DNA of 64,000 nucleotides from Candidatus Bathyarchaeota archaeon (GCA_018396775.1 JAGTRF010000001.1:62001-126000); one strand, 5' to 3'; counted from the stretch's first letter, positions 27,071 through 37,038 are shown. Numbers and translations: made by a program. The notes: a model not told the origin generated them from the letters alone.

Positions 27071-27253
27071 ACCAGCTTTATTATGACTTTCGTCGTCTTC
27101 ACTTGAATAAGTTATAATAAAGCTTGAATCAAGAAGAATCATATATTAATTGCCATATAAAATATTGTCAACCTTTAAGTTGGCTTTTTCTATAGCTTTA
27201 GCCTTAAACTTTTTGAAGATTATTTCATCAATTTTCCTAATAGTTATATTCAT
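27071..27253 (-). pseudogene. Decayed inverted copy of vapBC (copy B)
   Basis: Minus-strand ATG 27253 begins MNITIRKIDE, followed by FKKFKAKAIEKA and then jumps to NLKVDNILYGN and a stop at 27,146. Compared with copy A (20,029) about 39 codons are deleted from the middle of the antitoxin. The toxin begins at ATG 27142 as MILLDSSFIITYS but stops after 23 codons at 27,071. The upstream TATA box and ACAAATATGCATTT are also shared. This is an unambiguous inverted duplicate of 19,985-20,330. Confidence 0.85.
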
Positions 27254-27586
27254 ACAATTTACAAAATGCATATTTGTTTAAGCATTTAAAGTTATCTTTA
27301 AAATAAAAGTGTCAATCACTCTGTTGAGCGAGGGTTCATTTCAAAGTGCTTTCACAATTTTGATTCAAACATTGAACTGTTTTGATGTTTTGTTAAAAGA
27401 AGAGATTGAAGTAAATTATGAGACCAAATTGAAAATGTGATTGTATAAATGATTAAAAATCCAGGATGGAATTAATTTGCAACGCAATTTGTGGATGAGT
27501 AAGGAGTAAAAGTGTTGCTAAAGATGGAAGTTTTGTTGGTAAGTTAATAGTATTTAAAGCTTTTAAAAGTGGAATTTTTAGTAAAC
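27254..27586. other. Intergenic region without recognisable gene
   Basis: About 330 bp. The first 45 bp hold the promoter copy of the vapBC relic. The rest has scattered stops in all frames and no recognisable similarity. Confidence 0.4.
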
Positions 27587-27595
27587 TTTATATTA
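27587..27595 (+). promoter_or_regulatory. TATA-like box of vapBC pair 2
   Basis: TTTATATTA centred about 26 nt before ATG 27617, so the transcript would be leaderless. Confidence 0.5.
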
Positions 27596-27616
27596 CGCCA
27601 TTATTGGTAAACTTAA

Positions 27617-27859
27617 ATGGCGGTCATATTGAGTGGTTACACCACTATATCCACTAAAGTTCCTTTAGAGGTTAAGGAGAAACTTAAAAAGCTGGGTTTA
27701 AAACCATCAAAAGTTTTAAGAAAAGCGATTGAAGACGCTATTATGGAGGAGGAAGTTAAAAGGCTGAAAGAAAGCATAGAGGCTTTAAAGCCTATACTAG
27801 CCAAGATTCCAATAGAGGATATTGTGAAGTCTATTAGAGAGGATAGAGAAAAACGATGA
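27617..27859 (+). CDS. VapB-like antitoxin (pair 2)
   Basis: 80 residues. N-terminal strand plus helices (TTISTKVPLEVKEKLKKLGL, KPSKVLRKAIEDAI) match a ribbon-helix-helix/CopG-type DNA-binding domain; the basic C-terminal helix should contact the toxin. Start ATG 27617 fits a leaderless promoter. Its end overlaps the toxin gene by 4 nt (ATGA), typical of translationally coupled vapBC. Confidence 0.8.
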   Translation: MAVILSGYTTISTKVPLEVKEKLKKLGLKPSKVLRKAIEDAIMEEEVKRLKESIEALKPILAKIPIEDIVKSIREDREKR

Positions 27860-28254
27860 GTTATCTTTTCGATTCTTCCGCGATATTTAAGGCGATAGTG
27901 AGGAATACTGTTGAAGTTTTATCTAAAAATTACACGATAGAGTTAGCTAGATATGAGTTATGCAACATTCTATGGAAGGAGAGCATCCTTTATGGGAGAG
28001 TTAACTGTAACGAAGCTAAGAAGTTGATGGAACTTGTTAAGAGTGCGCTTAGCCTTATGAAAGTCTTTGGCATTGAATGCCACGAGGAAGAAGTGATTAC
28101 TGCAGCTGAAAAATTGCAGTTAACTTTTTACGATGCTTCTTATGTTTTTTATGCTAAAAAAATGAATTTAACGTTAATAACAGAAGATGAGAAAATAATA
28201 AATAAAGCGAAACCTTATATTAAAACCTTAAAACTAAATGATGTGGTTCCATAA
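27856..28254 (+). CDS. VapC-type PIN-domain toxin (pair 2)
   Basis: 132-residue PIN domain with Asp in YLFDSSAI, Glu in RYELCNILWKE, Asp in TFYDASYVFYAK and Asp in LITEDEKI; the catalytic acidic set is complete. Coupled by a 4-nt overlap to its antitoxin. Sequence type differs clearly from copy A, so this is an independent TA lineage. Confidence 0.85.
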   Translation: MSYLFDSSAIFKAIVRNTVEVLSKNYTIELARYELCNILWKESILYGRVNCNEAKKLMELVKSALSLMKVFGIECHEEEVITAAEKLQLTFYDASYVFYAKKMNLTLITEDEKIINKAKPYIKTLKLNDVVP

Positions 28255-28636
28255 AAAAATAGAAGCATAAAACCTAAAGCATCTCTTTCTTCTGAACTAT
28301 TTAATCGTTAGATTATTCGTATAAACATTTGAATTGATAGTTAATTTTTGTAGGCATCACTTTCTCTCATGTGTAATGCAGTTGAAATGTTTAATACATA
28401 AATTTTAAGGTTTCAAAATTAGATAAGCATAGTTTTATAAATACATCAACCTTCCTTATATGATGAAGCTAACCTTTTAAATACCTTTTTAAGCGTTAAC
28501 TTTTGTTTTTAAATAGATTTTTGATTCTTTCTTTTAATAATGCTGAGTAAATAAACAGCTTCTCATTTATATAATTCTTCCCTTCAGCTTGTGAATAACT
28601 TAGGGGCTGGCTAATTTTTCAGAAAGTTTAAAATTT
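28255..28636. other. Intergenic region without recognisable gene
   Basis: About 380 bp between two vapBC pairs. Very AT-rich; TATA-like stretches near 28,620-28,632 probably serve the next antitoxin. No coding-like frame seen. Confidence 0.4.
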
Positions 28637-28876
28637 ATGTTTAAACATAAATTTTATTTAGTGTCTATCTTGACTAAAACAATAACTATAAGGGATGAAG
28701 TTTATAGGAAGTTGTTAATGATTAAGGGAGAAAAAGAAAGCTTCAGTCAACTGTTTGAAAGGCTTGTGGAAGGGGTGAGTCCTCTCGAAACCTTAAAGAA
28801 TCTCAAGGGATGCGTTGAGTTTAAGGATAAGGAAAAGATGCTCTCGGAGCTTCACGCCTTTAGAACAGGGCGTTAA
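28637..28876 (+). CDS. VapB-like antitoxin (pair 3, DUF217-like)
   Basis: Up to 79 residues. The core TITIRDEVYRKLLMIKGEKE followed by SFSQLFERLVEG is typical of the DUF217/VapB antitoxins of archaea. The first dozen residues from ATG 28637 are hydrophobic and untypical. GTG 28661 (MSILTKTITI) or TTG 28670 (MTKTITI) are more likely starts. The toxin gene starts 2 nt downstream. Confidence 0.8.
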   Translation: MFKHKFYLVSILTKTITIRDEVYRKLLMIKGEKESFSQLFERLVEGVSPLETLKNLKGCVEFKDKEKMLSELHAFRTGR

Positions 28877-28878
28877 AC

Positions 28879-29259
28879 ATGATAATATTAGATACAGATA
28901 TCCTAATCGAAATATTGGACAAAAAATCTAAAGCAGGCGATGAAGCTTTAAAAAGGATTCTTGAAAGTGGCGAGGACATAGGCATAACGGCCATAAACCT
29001 ACATGAAATACTGTACGCCCTTCAAAAATACGCTAAACCAGTAAAAGAAGTTTTGCAACTTCCTGTACTAAACTTCACAAAGAGGGATGCTAATCTATCA
29101 GCCAGAATAGAGTTGGAAGCTGAAAGCAGGGAGATGCCGATATGCGGAATGGACGCTATGATAGCCGCTATAACCATTAACAATGGAGCAAGCCTTTACA
29201 CATTAGATTTACACCACTTCCAGCCTCTAAAAGCCCTTGGACTCAAGCTTTTCCAATAA
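28879..29259 (+). CDS. VapC-type PIN-domain toxin (pair 3)
   Basis: 126-residue PIN domain. Acidic residues: Asp in IILDTDILIE, Glu in LHEILYAL, Asp in CGMDAMIAA and Asp in YTLDLHHF, so the active site looks complete. Belongs with the DUF217-type antitoxin 2 nt upstream, the usual partner of this VapC subtype. Confidence 0.87.
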   Translation: MIILDTDILIEILDKKSKAGDEALKRILESGEDIGITAINLHEILYALQKYAKPVKEVLQLPVLNFTKRDANLSARIELEAESREMPICGMDAMIAAITINNGASLYTLDLHHFQPLKALGLKLFQ

Positions 29260-29598
29260 TACATTAATGCTCATAATTTGTTTCTCTTGGTCTGAAACCT
29301 CAAGTTGACACTCTGATCTTTGAATTATCATCTATTGGTACCATCAAAGAACGTAAATCTTTTCCTTCGCCTTCAGTAGCAAGCCCCCATCAAGCCCTTA
29401 TGTAAAGCTGAAAACATAAAAAATAACTACGTGATTAAACTCTAATAAAATTCATTTATGTTTTTTGGATGGAGTTTAAACTTAAAGGCACTATTCCAGC
29501 GCTATACGCTTCATTATCGCTTTTTAAATAACTCTTCAACCATTTAAGATTAACAGAGTTATGAATGCAAATAAAGCTTCTCGCTTATCTTCTCCCTT
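29260..29598. other. Intergenic region, possible decayed coding DNA
   Basis: About 340 bp. The minus strand shows short coding-like pieces, such as SYLKSDNEAYSAGIVPLSLN near 29,480-29,540, broken by stops. Too degraded to name. No repeat or RNA gene seen. Confidence 0.3.
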
Positions 29599-30021
29599 TT
29601 ATTCTCTACCTCTTTTATTAAATATAATGAAAGAAAGTATTTTTTCATCTATAAATTTTGCAATTTCAGGGTTTACAATGCTATAAAAAATCCATTTTCC
29701 TCTTCTTTTGCTTTTAACTAATCCTGCAATCTCAAGAATTTTAAGGTGATGCGAAATAGTAGGTTGCGTCATATTTAAGGCAACCATTAATTCGCAAACA
29801 CACATTTCTCTAATGCTTAAAAGCTTAACAATTTTCAACCTAGCTGAATCAGATAAAGCTTTAAAAACTCTGCTTTGAAGCTTAACCAAACCCTCATCAA
29901 TTGTTTTTTTCACTAGCTTTTTAAGTTTAACAGTGTATTTTAAAGCATTTTTTGAATCGCATAACCCTGAATTCACTAAGCGTTTAACTCTTCCAATTAA
30001 CTTTTGCACATTTTCCACCAA
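29599..30021 (-). CDS. arsR: ArsR-family metal/arsenic-responsive repressor
   Basis: 140 residues: a helical N-terminal extension (about 1-45) and an ArsR winged helix with FKALSDSARLKIVKLL, the metalloid-sensing pattern MCVCEL on the alpha-3 helix, and the recognition helix MTQPTISHHLKILE. Two Cys in CVC match As(III)-binding ArsR proteins. Start is TTG 30021. It lies 37 nt downstream of the ACR3 gene on the same strand, with a short inverted repeat in between that could be its operator. Confidence 0.9.
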   Translation of the reverse strand: MVENVQKLIGRVKRLVNSGLCDSKNALKYTVKLKKLVKKTIDEGLVKLQSRVFKALSDSARLKIVKLLSIREMCVCELMVALNMTQPTISHHLKILEIAGLVKSKRRGKWIFYSIVNPEIAKFIDEKILSFIIFNKRGRE

Positions 30022-30032
30022 TTTTAAATTAG

Positions 30033-30046
30033 AACATAAATATGTT
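30033..30046. promoter_or_regulatory. Inverted repeat upstream of arsR, candidate ArsR operator
   Basis: AACATA-AA-TATGTT, a 6-bp inverted repeat with a 2-bp centre, 12 nt before the arsR start. The half-site AACATA recurs at 31,176-31,181, next to the TATA box before acr3. Self-regulation by ArsR at both sites is inferred. Confidence 0.4.
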
Positions 30047-30058
30047 TAAAGTTTTATT

Positions 30059-31123
30059 TTACAAATGTTTTGGAATATCGAATTCATTAAATAAACGTTT
30101 TCTAGCCCAAAGCGAAACGTTAACCAAGCTTATCATTACTGGAACTTCTATTAGTGGTCCTATAACTGTTGCAAAAGCTTGACCTGAATTTATTCCGAAA
30201 ACAGCTATTGCAGTAGCGATTGCTAACTCAAAATTGTTGCTTGCAGCTGTAAAAGAAAGCGTTGCTGTTTCAGGGTATGAAAAACCTAAAGCCCAAGAAA
30301 TAATAAAAGATGAAATAAACATTATTAAAAAGTATAATACAAGCGGAATAGCGATTCTTATAACATCATAAGGTAAAGCAATAATATATTCACCCTTCAT
30401 AGAGAACATTACAATAATTGTAAATAAAAGACCGATTAAAGCTGTTGGGCTAAGTTTAATAATAAATTTTCCTTCATACCATTCTTTCCCCATTCTTTTT
30501 ATTAAAAAGAATCTTGTCGCTATACCCGCTATAAAAGGTATTCCTAAAAATATGAAGACGCTTCTTGCAATATCCAGTATAGAGATGTTTATTATGTTAA
30601 TTTCAGATGGTTTTATCCATGATGAAAGTATAGTGACAAAGAAGTATGCGTAAAAAGAGTAAAGCAATATTTGAAATATAGAGTTAAGCGCGACAAGCAC
30701 TGCGCAATATTCGTTATCGCCTTTAGCAAGCAAATTCCAAATTAAAACCATAGCTATGCAACGCGCTAAACCAACTATGAGTATTCCAACTCTATATTCA
30801 GGTAGGTCTGAAAGAAAAAGCCAAGCAAGCGAAAACATTAAGAACGGTCCTATAACCCAATTTAAAAATAAAGAAACGCTAAACATTCTCCATGCTTTAG
30901 CAACTTTACCAAGCTCTTCATACTTAACTTTAGCAAGCGGAGGATACATCATCCATAAAAGCCCTATAGCTATTGGTAAAGAAACCGTATCTATACGCAT
31001 TTTATCAAGAATTATAGCTAGCTTTGGAAATACCGCTCCTAAACCAACCCCAGCAGCCATCGCTAAGAAAATCCATAACGTTAAAAATCTATCTAGCAAA
31101 GAAAGCTTCAGTTTTTCACTCAA
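30059..31123 (-). CDS. acr3: Arsenite efflux transporter ACR3
   Basis: 354 residues, about ten membrane helices, of the ACR3 (bile/arsenite/riboflavin transporter) family. The family signature [13 protein letters not shown] with its essential Cys is present, followed by [16 protein letters not shown]. It exports As(III) across the cytoplasmic membrane. Start is TTG 31123, with AGGTG 7 nt upstream. It leads a two-gene operon with arsR. No arsenate reductase gene is next to it. Confidence 0.92.
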   Translation of the reverse strand: MSEKLKLSLLDRFLTLWIFLAMAAGVGLGAVFPKLAIILDKMRIDTVSLPIAIGLLWMMYPPLAKVKYEELGKVAKAWRMFSVSLFLNWVIGPFLMFSLAWLFLSDLPEYRVGILIVGLARCIAMVLIWNLLAKGDNEYCAVLVALNSIFQILLYSFYAYFFVTILSSWIKPSEINIINISILDIARSVFIFLGIPFIAGIATRFFLIKRMGKEWYEGKFIIKLSPTALIGLLFTIIVMFSMKGEYIIALPYDVIRIAIPLVLYFLIMFISSFIISWALGFSYPETATLSFTAASNNFELAIATAIAVFGINSGQAFATVIGPLIEVPVMISLVNVSLWARKRLFNEFDIPKHL

Positions 31124-31165
31124 CGCATCACACCTAACTTTAACAAATAACTGTTTTTAAAACTT

Positions 31166-31199
31166 CCTATATATAAACATATCGATAAATTTAAATATG
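31166..31199 (-). promoter_or_regulatory. Promoter of the acr3-arsR operon with operator-like half-sites
   Basis: On the minus strand a TTTATATATAGG box (31,166-31,177) lies about 45 nt before the TTG start. The AACATA half-site (31,176-31,181) overlaps it and TATG (31,196-31,199) lies on its far side, resembling the inverted repeat near arsR. Confidence 0.4.
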
Positions 31200-31996
31200 A
31201 ATATTTCACCATCTATGCTAGTAGCTTAAATATTGTTACAATAAAGTTATTGATTTTGATGAAAAACGTTTTCTTTAATAGGAAGCTTCTGCCTTAAAAC
31301 ATTTATAATAAGAAGCTTAACGATTCTCTCTAAATGGATAAAAGAAGATGAACATATTTTTGCAGCCTTTAAAATTCGAGAAGTCGATTACAACATGATG
31401 CTTTTCGAGTTCCATAAAAGCGTAGAGTTCTTTCACAGATAGTTAAAATCTTCATAGCTTAGTAATGCTACTGTATGAATAAAGATTAACACCTATAGCC
31501 TTCAAGTAGTAGTTTTTTGTTGTCCTTAAGAAGCTAGTGAAACATTTACTTAACAAGTTGAGAGTAATGATACCTCTTACCTCAAATATAAACTTCTTGC
31601 AAAATTCAGCTGTATGTCTTTAAGTTTAAGCATACACTTGAAATAATGTCTAACATATGTTCAGCGGAAGACACGCTTCCTGAAATTAATAAGTCTTTTA
31701 ACTCTTTTTTATCGCTTAGTTTTTTAAATTACATACTTCCATAACCAATATATCTTGAGCTAATGCTATAGTTTTATGCAACCTTTTTTTAACTTCTTAT
31801 TTAAAGGTATTATTACCATAAGATAGAATTAACCATTCTTATATATAAATATAAGTTTCGTTAATCTTAATTATTATAAGATTATATTAAACTACAATTT
31901 ATAGTAAAATTATATCAGTTGATTTATCTGAAATTAAAAAGAGAAAAATGCTCTTATCCTTATTCTTAAAAAATAAAAATGTAAAAAAGCAGTTTA
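31200..31996. other. Long gene-poor region with decayed coding pieces
   Basis: About 800 bp. On the plus strand around 31,335-31,440 one frame reads WIKEDEHIFAAFKIREVDYN and stops soon after. On the minus strand around 31,605-31,790 pieces read LHKTIALAQDILVMEV and, one frame away, KELKDLLISGSVSSAEHMLD. Both look like broken genes of unknown family. The rest is AT-rich with no recognisable feature. Confidence 0.35.
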
Positions 31997-33586
31997 TTAA
32001 TCGAGTCTGAAGAACTTCTTGAACCATTCACCTATTCTTTCGAAAGCAGCCATAATATAGTCGCCGATGGATGTTGGTCCTGTTTGGGCAAAGGGAACCG
32101 TAACCCCAGTAGACTCCTCGTCTCCATAGTTCCATCCACCATAAGCCATGTATTCAACTCTAGCGTTAAGATTTATTGTACCCTCGATTGATCCAATCGG
32201 GAATGTATACTCAAATGTGTAGGTTGCAGTTCGTTCTACAGATTCATCTTGTGTGAACCGGTTTTCATCAATACATATGAGCCTAACATATGTCCACCAT
32301 GTAGAACCATAACCATCAGACTGCGCAGGACCATCGCTGTCAGACCTTGTTACGACAATTCTTAGGCCTGTTTCTATAGGTAGAAAGTATCTAACGTGAA
32401 GCGTTATCTGGATGCGGTCTATCGACGCGTTTACTCGACCTCCAGTTACGCTTAGGTATTCAGCGGTCATAGAGTCGATTACTGCATAGTAGTTTGGTCT
32501 CCGGATTGATATATTGTAGAATTTAAGCCAACCAGGGTCTGTATGCTGCCATCCAGCACCTTTATCAAACCTAACCAAGCCTTGGCCTTGAAGTGAATAT
32601 GTGGTTGCGTTAATATAGCGTACCCTACCTGAAGGAGCTCTAGCTTTAAAAGTATATTCTTTCACACCTGAACCAGTGACAGCGTCACGAATTGTGTCGC
32701 TGACTGGAGGCATGGTAGCGTTATTTGAATGAATGATTTCCAGAGTAGCTGATCCAGGAAACTTGTAAGCGACCGCAATAACCACGTTGAACCAATCTCC
32801 CTCATTAACCTCGGATGGTTCAGGATAAATATTCTCTATAACCGCATAATATGTTTCAACCGTGAACTTAAGCTCTTTAAAGTTATACTTGGGGTATGGC
32901 GTTGGATCGTTATGTTCTCGATTCGGATCTGCAATAAAGACTAGAGTATGCGAGCCTTTGGTTGCGATCCAAGTTTTTTGCACGGTAATATCTTGAAAGG
33001 ATGGTTGCGGAGAAAACGTTAAAGATTCGCTTGAGTAAAGCTTATTATCGAGAAGGCAGGCGACGCCTACGGTTAACGAGTGTTTACTGTTTGTGCTTCT
33101 TAAAGCGATTCTAGCGTGAAACGTAACCTGCTCGTCTTCCACAGGCGCTGATGGCTCGATCCAAACCTTTTCTATATCCCAATCCGTCTTAATCGGTTCA
33201 ATCACTTGGTATTGTACGGTAGCTGTGTCCACTAGCATTGGTGTTTGTCCTTGAGGTTGAAGATAAAGTTTAAGACCAAGCGTATAAACGCCAGGTGTTG
33301 AAGGAGCTTGAAGCATTAATGCAACTGCGGTTGTACCAGAACCTGTAAGCATTACCTTGCCGCTGTGATACGGTGGGCTTTCTATCCAGAAAGCGCAGGG
33401 CGTAGCTGCCATATAATGGAAAGCAACTGTTAGGCTGTAGACTTGGTTTGTGTAAACGGTATATGGGTTTGGCGGTATTATTTTGCCGTTGTATGCGGCT
33501 GAAACCGAGTTAATTACGCTTAATAAACTTATAGTAACTAAGGCTGCTACGCAAATAATCTTTAAATTCAATTTAAGCTTACTCAA
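31997..33586 (-). CDS. Secreted protein with CARDB/Ig-like domains
   Basis: 529 residues. Signal peptide (about 1-30, ending SVSA), then several beta-rich CARDB- or Ig-like domains, recognisable by repeated phrases such as WIEPSAPVEDEQVTFHARIA and IYPEPSEVNEGDWFNVVIAV. No membrane anchor; it ends in a short aromatic amphipathic helix (RIGEWFKKFFRLD) that might attach to the membrane. It starts 7 nt after the larger Ig-like protein, so both are one transcription unit and may act together on the cell surface. Exact function unknown. Confidence 0.75.
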   Translation of the reverse strand: MSKLKLNLKIICVAALVTISLLSVINSVSAAYNGKIIPPNPYTVYTNQVYSLTVAFHYMAATPCAFWIESPPYHSGKVMLTGSGTTAVALMLQAPSTPGVYTLGLKLYLQPQGQTPMLVDTATVQYQVIEPIKTDWDIEKVWIEPSAPVEDEQVTFHARIALRSTNSKHSLTVGVACLLDNKLYSSESLTFSPQPSFQDITVQKTWIATKGSHTLVFIADPNREHNDPTPYPKYNFKELKFTVETYYAVIENIYPEPSEVNEGDWFNVVIAVAYKFPGSATLEIIHSNNATMPPVSDTIRDAVTGSGVKEYTFKARAPSGRVRYINATTYSLQGQGLVRFDKGAGWQHTDPGWLKFYNISIRRPNYYAVIDSMTAEYLSVTGGRVNASIDRIQITLHVRYFLPIETGLRIVVTRSDSDGPAQSDGYGSTWWTYVRLICIDENRFTQDESVERTATYTFEYTFPIGSIEGTINLNARVEYMAYGGWNYGDEESTGVTVPFAQTGPTSIGDYIMAAFERIGEWFKKFFRLD

Positions 33587-33592
33587 TATTAT

Positions 33593-36454
33593 TCAACTCT
33601 TTTCTTCTAGTTTAGGTTGTTTAGCCCCGCATTTAGGGCAGTAATCCACACCAGAAGCCAGCTTGGCTCCACATTCAACGCAAAATGCTTTAGCTCTTTT
33701 AGCCTTAATCCTTTTAAAAGCGAAGAATCCGCTACTGAATATTGCAGCTAAGATAAGCGCTAGAAATATAGCGGCTAAATAATCTATCGTCTTCTCTACG
33801 CTTGATTTGATATAACTACCTTCAACCCAGAGTGTAACCGGAACCCGTTTATCTTTTACTCCAGAGTCTGAGATAACTATCGTATATGCGCCTGGTGTAA
33901 CATTTTTGTTTAATTCTAAAATTAGATTTGATTGAAAGTTTGGGGTTGAAGCTTGGGGTTCAAACCGCCATTCAACACCTTTAGGTACACCTAACGCCAT
34001 GAGATTAATGATCTTACTGTAACCTGTGTTAGATTCAGCTGTTACTGTAAACTTTACTTTTTCACCAGGTTTAGCTCTGATAGAGTTAGGGTTAATAGAT
34101 AGAGCATAATCTGGACCCTGCTCAATGATGAGAGTTATAGGCTTATATCTTTCCTTGCCTCCACCTGAAGCTTTAATAACCATCGAGTATAAGCCAACTG
34201 GAAGATTCTTCGCCACCGTTAAGGTTAAGGTTGAAGTATATCTTGGGATTCCAGAAGGCGGATCAAAATAATATGAGACGCCGATTGGAACGCCAATCAA
34301 CTCAAGTTGTATTGGTTCAGGCACGCCTGAGACTATGTTAACAGTAATATTATAAGTTGCTAGATTGTGGGCGATCTGCTCGGTTGGAATTGCAGTCACA
34401 TAATAATCAAATTCCTCCTCAGCTTGATGTTCATCTATTTGGTACCCCTTAGGCAATCTTGGAGCTTCTGCTACAATAAACCTTAACTCGCGAACATTAT
34501 TTTCACGATTAGGATCATTATAATTATGATCTGGATCAACCTCCCATTTGATTGTATGCTGACCCAGCGTTGGCATCCAATAAGGCGATGAAACTGCTAG
34601 AAATGACATGCCCTCCTCAAATGTTACCATGCCTCGAAGCCGCTCGCCTCCATCTATAGAGTAGGATACCCCAACTATCTGTGGGAGTGGATCATGAGTA
34701 GTAAGCCTTATCCTAGCTATGAAGGTGACACCAACCCCAAGAAATGGCTCTACTGGCGACGTTAAAACATCCGTAATTGACCAATCAGAAGCTCCACTAG
34801 GTATACTTCCCCCTTCTCCAACCAATATGTTGAATTCGCGAGAATCTCCATGCGATAAACTCTCATAAACTTCACCACTACCATACTGATAGTAAACTTC
34901 AGCTCTTAACGTCCAGCGGCCATCAGCTGGCAGAAAACTGCGTGGGGGTATCCTAAAACCTTCAACAGTGCAGCTAAAAACACCTGGTATAGAATCGCTT
35001 TGTTCACGCGAATAATATATATATCCATCTGCAATTACGGAATCCCTATTTATACCTGATATATCAAGTATCTTAACATAAAATCTTCCTTGTCGAGCTA
35101 AATTCCACTCGAACTCCACATGAATTCTAAAATCCTGTCCCGGAGTTACCTGTTGAATGGGTTCAACCCCTTGCAAGGGGAGGATAAGCACGCTGGTTAT
35201 TCTACAATAATGCTGTGCTTCTGTTCTAGATCCAACAGTTACAGAAGCTTCCTTTTGATCAAAAATATGGATAGTGTCCATACGACACACAAGCGCGACC
35301 AGATGCATAACCCCCTCTTCAGAAGACGCTGGAATTTGGAATTCTTCATTGAATAAACCACTATTCTGAACGTATCCTAGGTCATGTGAATATTCATGTT
35401 CATCATCAACTCTTAAATTAACAGCGATTGGAATACCTCCCGCTTCTACTACTCGATACCCTCCTGCAACATTAACATTTATAGATTGACCGGGTTCAAC
35501 CTCTTCCGGTTCAACCGAAACGCGCTCAATCCATGCATTGTTGACATCTATATAGAGAACTGGTATATTGAAGTTTACACTATCTGATTGAACCCTGCAT
35601 CCTTCAACATTCTCTTCCTCAGCGTATACATAAAAAACCAGATCTAAATCATAACTTCTTTCTGCGTCAGGAGCTTTTATCCTAATATCTATCTCGTCAG
35701 AAACCGCGCGGTAGACTGCGCCTCTTCGATGCTCCCATTGGCGAGGAAAATAATCATCACCAAGCCGAAACCATTCCATCGGTTCGAGAGGAGCAATTGT
35801 ATAACTGCTTCCAACCTGAATTTTTATATAACAAGGTAAAATGGTTGGAGGTTCACGTCTTGGCATCAATCTAGGGCACACTTCATATTTAATATGAACT
35901 AGAATATCATCCAGCGGATTCACAGATTCACCTTCACCTTCTGCAGGAACCCAGTAAGCATCAACAATATCAACGTATAATTCAGTCATATCAGAGATTA
36001 GAGAGTAAAAGCTAAGCCTTTGACCTGTTTCTTGAATGGAAGCCCATAAAATCCTTCTAGAAAGATGACGGTTTTCAGGGTCTTGTTCTATACCATGCCC
36101 TAAAACTTCGTTGCGTGTAGGAGGATTAACCGTTAAAGTTAATTGCCATTCTCCCTCAACTATTGAGGGGTCCTCACGTTGCACAGTATGGTGACTGGGG
36201 CCGCCAACCTGCTCATTATCAATATTAAGTATAACAACTGTTAAATCCAACCTGCCGGTTGCATGATATATGCCATGCACTGTAACTGTGAAAGTTTGCC
36301 GGTTATTAACAATTCTCGGCGAGACATCCACGCTATCAAGCCTAACCTGAGGTTGAGCTTTAACTAGTTGAAAATTTAACTGAACCGTTGCAGAAGTTAT
36401 AGTTAATAGAAAAAAACTTATAACCATTAAGAATTTCCAAACTTTGAATCGCAT
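33593..36454 (-). CDS. Large surface protein, Ig-like repeats, TM and zinc ribbon
   Basis: 953 residues. N-terminal signal (about 10-30), about seven beta-sandwich modules with CARDB-type phrases (VSVEPEEVEPGQSINVNVAG, LTSPVEPFLGVGVTFIARI), two NPCBM/alpha-gal-like Ig repeats (LELIGVPIGVSYYFDPPSGI and MALGVPKGVEWRFEPQAS), then a membrane helix (about 890-912). The C-terminal tail is a double-CxxC zinc ribbon (CVECG and CPKCG) that should lie in the cytoplasm. A zinc ribbon behind a surface domain is unusual and may bind a cytosolic partner. It is followed after 6 nt by the 529-residue secreted protein. Confidence 0.8.
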   Translation of the reverse strand: MRFKVWKFLMVISFFLLTITSATVQLNFQLVKAQPQVRLDSVDVSPRIVNNRQTFTVTVHGIYHATGRLDLTVVILNIDNEQVGGPSHHTVQREDPSIVEGEWQLTLTVNPPTRNEVLGHGIEQDPENRHLSRRILWASIQETGQRLSFYSLISDMTELYVDIVDAYWVPAEGEGESVNPLDDILVHIKYEVCPRLMPRREPPTILPCYIKIQVGSSYTIAPLEPMEWFRLGDDYFPRQWEHRRGAVYRAVSDEIDIRIKAPDAERSYDLDLVFYVYAEEENVEGCRVQSDSVNFNIPVLYIDVNNAWIERVSVEPEEVEPGQSINVNVAGGYRVVEAGGIPIAVNLRVDDEHEYSHDLGYVQNSGLFNEEFQIPASSEEGVMHLVALVCRMDTIHIFDQKEASVTVGSRTEAQHYCRITSVLILPLQGVEPIQQVTPGQDFRIHVEFEWNLARQGRFYVKILDISGINRDSVIADGYIYYSREQSDSIPGVFSCTVEGFRIPPRSFLPADGRWTLRAEVYYQYGSGEVYESLSHGDSREFNILVGEGGSIPSGASDWSITDVLTSPVEPFLGVGVTFIARIRLTTHDPLPQIVGVSYSIDGGERLRGMVTFEEGMSFLAVSSPYWMPTLGQHTIKWEVDPDHNYNDPNRENNVRELRFIVAEAPRLPKGYQIDEHQAEEEFDYYVTAIPTEQIAHNLATYNITVNIVSGVPEPIQLELIGVPIGVSYYFDPPSGIPRYTSTLTLTVAKNLPVGLYSMVIKASGGGKERYKPITLIIEQGPDYALSINPNSIRAKPGEKVKFTVTAESNTGYSKIINLMALGVPKGVEWRFEPQASTPNFQSNLILELNKNVTPGAYTIVISDSGVKDKRVPVTLWVEGSYIKSSVEKTIDYLAAIFLALILAAIFSSGFFAFKRIKAKRAKAFCVECGAKLASGVDYCPKCGAKQPKLEEKS

Positions 36455-37038
36455 TTAAACCTACCTATCCAAGATTTTGGAATTGTTATTTACGTTCTTT
36501 CGGTTGATCAGCATTCAGAACAAATTGATTGTTAACCAGTTTGTTCTTCACGCTAATCCTTCATAGCTCACAAACTGAATCCTTTAGCTCATGAGCTCTA
36601 AATAAATATAATCTAAAAAGTTTATAAAACTTTCCTTTTTTACTTTGAATTTTTAAGCATTCACTTGGGCGTCACTTTCCACAAGGAAGAGTAAAGTTGT
36701 CAATAGTCTGCTTTACTCAAGGCTCCTTAACGTAAACAATTGTTAGAACCTGCTTACGTTTTTAGCTTTAATTATCTGCTTTCATAAAATCGCCTAAAGG
36801 CTTAAGGCATTAATACTCGAGAAAGTTATTAACAACATAACTTTTCTTAAGAAGCTTCATTTTGGTTTTAGATTTCGGATCAGAAGATTTTTTTTCCTTC
36901 CTTTTAAGTATTTTACCGATGAATTTACCATAGAAAAAATAGTTTTTATAGCCTTTATTTTAAGGTAAATTTACTTGCAAATAACAATAGCTTACGAATG
37001 TTAACTTGAATTTTCTTTAGAAAAAGAAAGAGAGGTTT
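36455..37038. other. Intergenic region without recognisable gene
   Basis: About 580 bp between the surface-protein operon and the DUF350 gene. TATA-like runs near 36,600-36,635 may drive the operon, with a long leader if so. No credible coding frame, RNA gene or repeat was seen. Confidence 0.4.
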
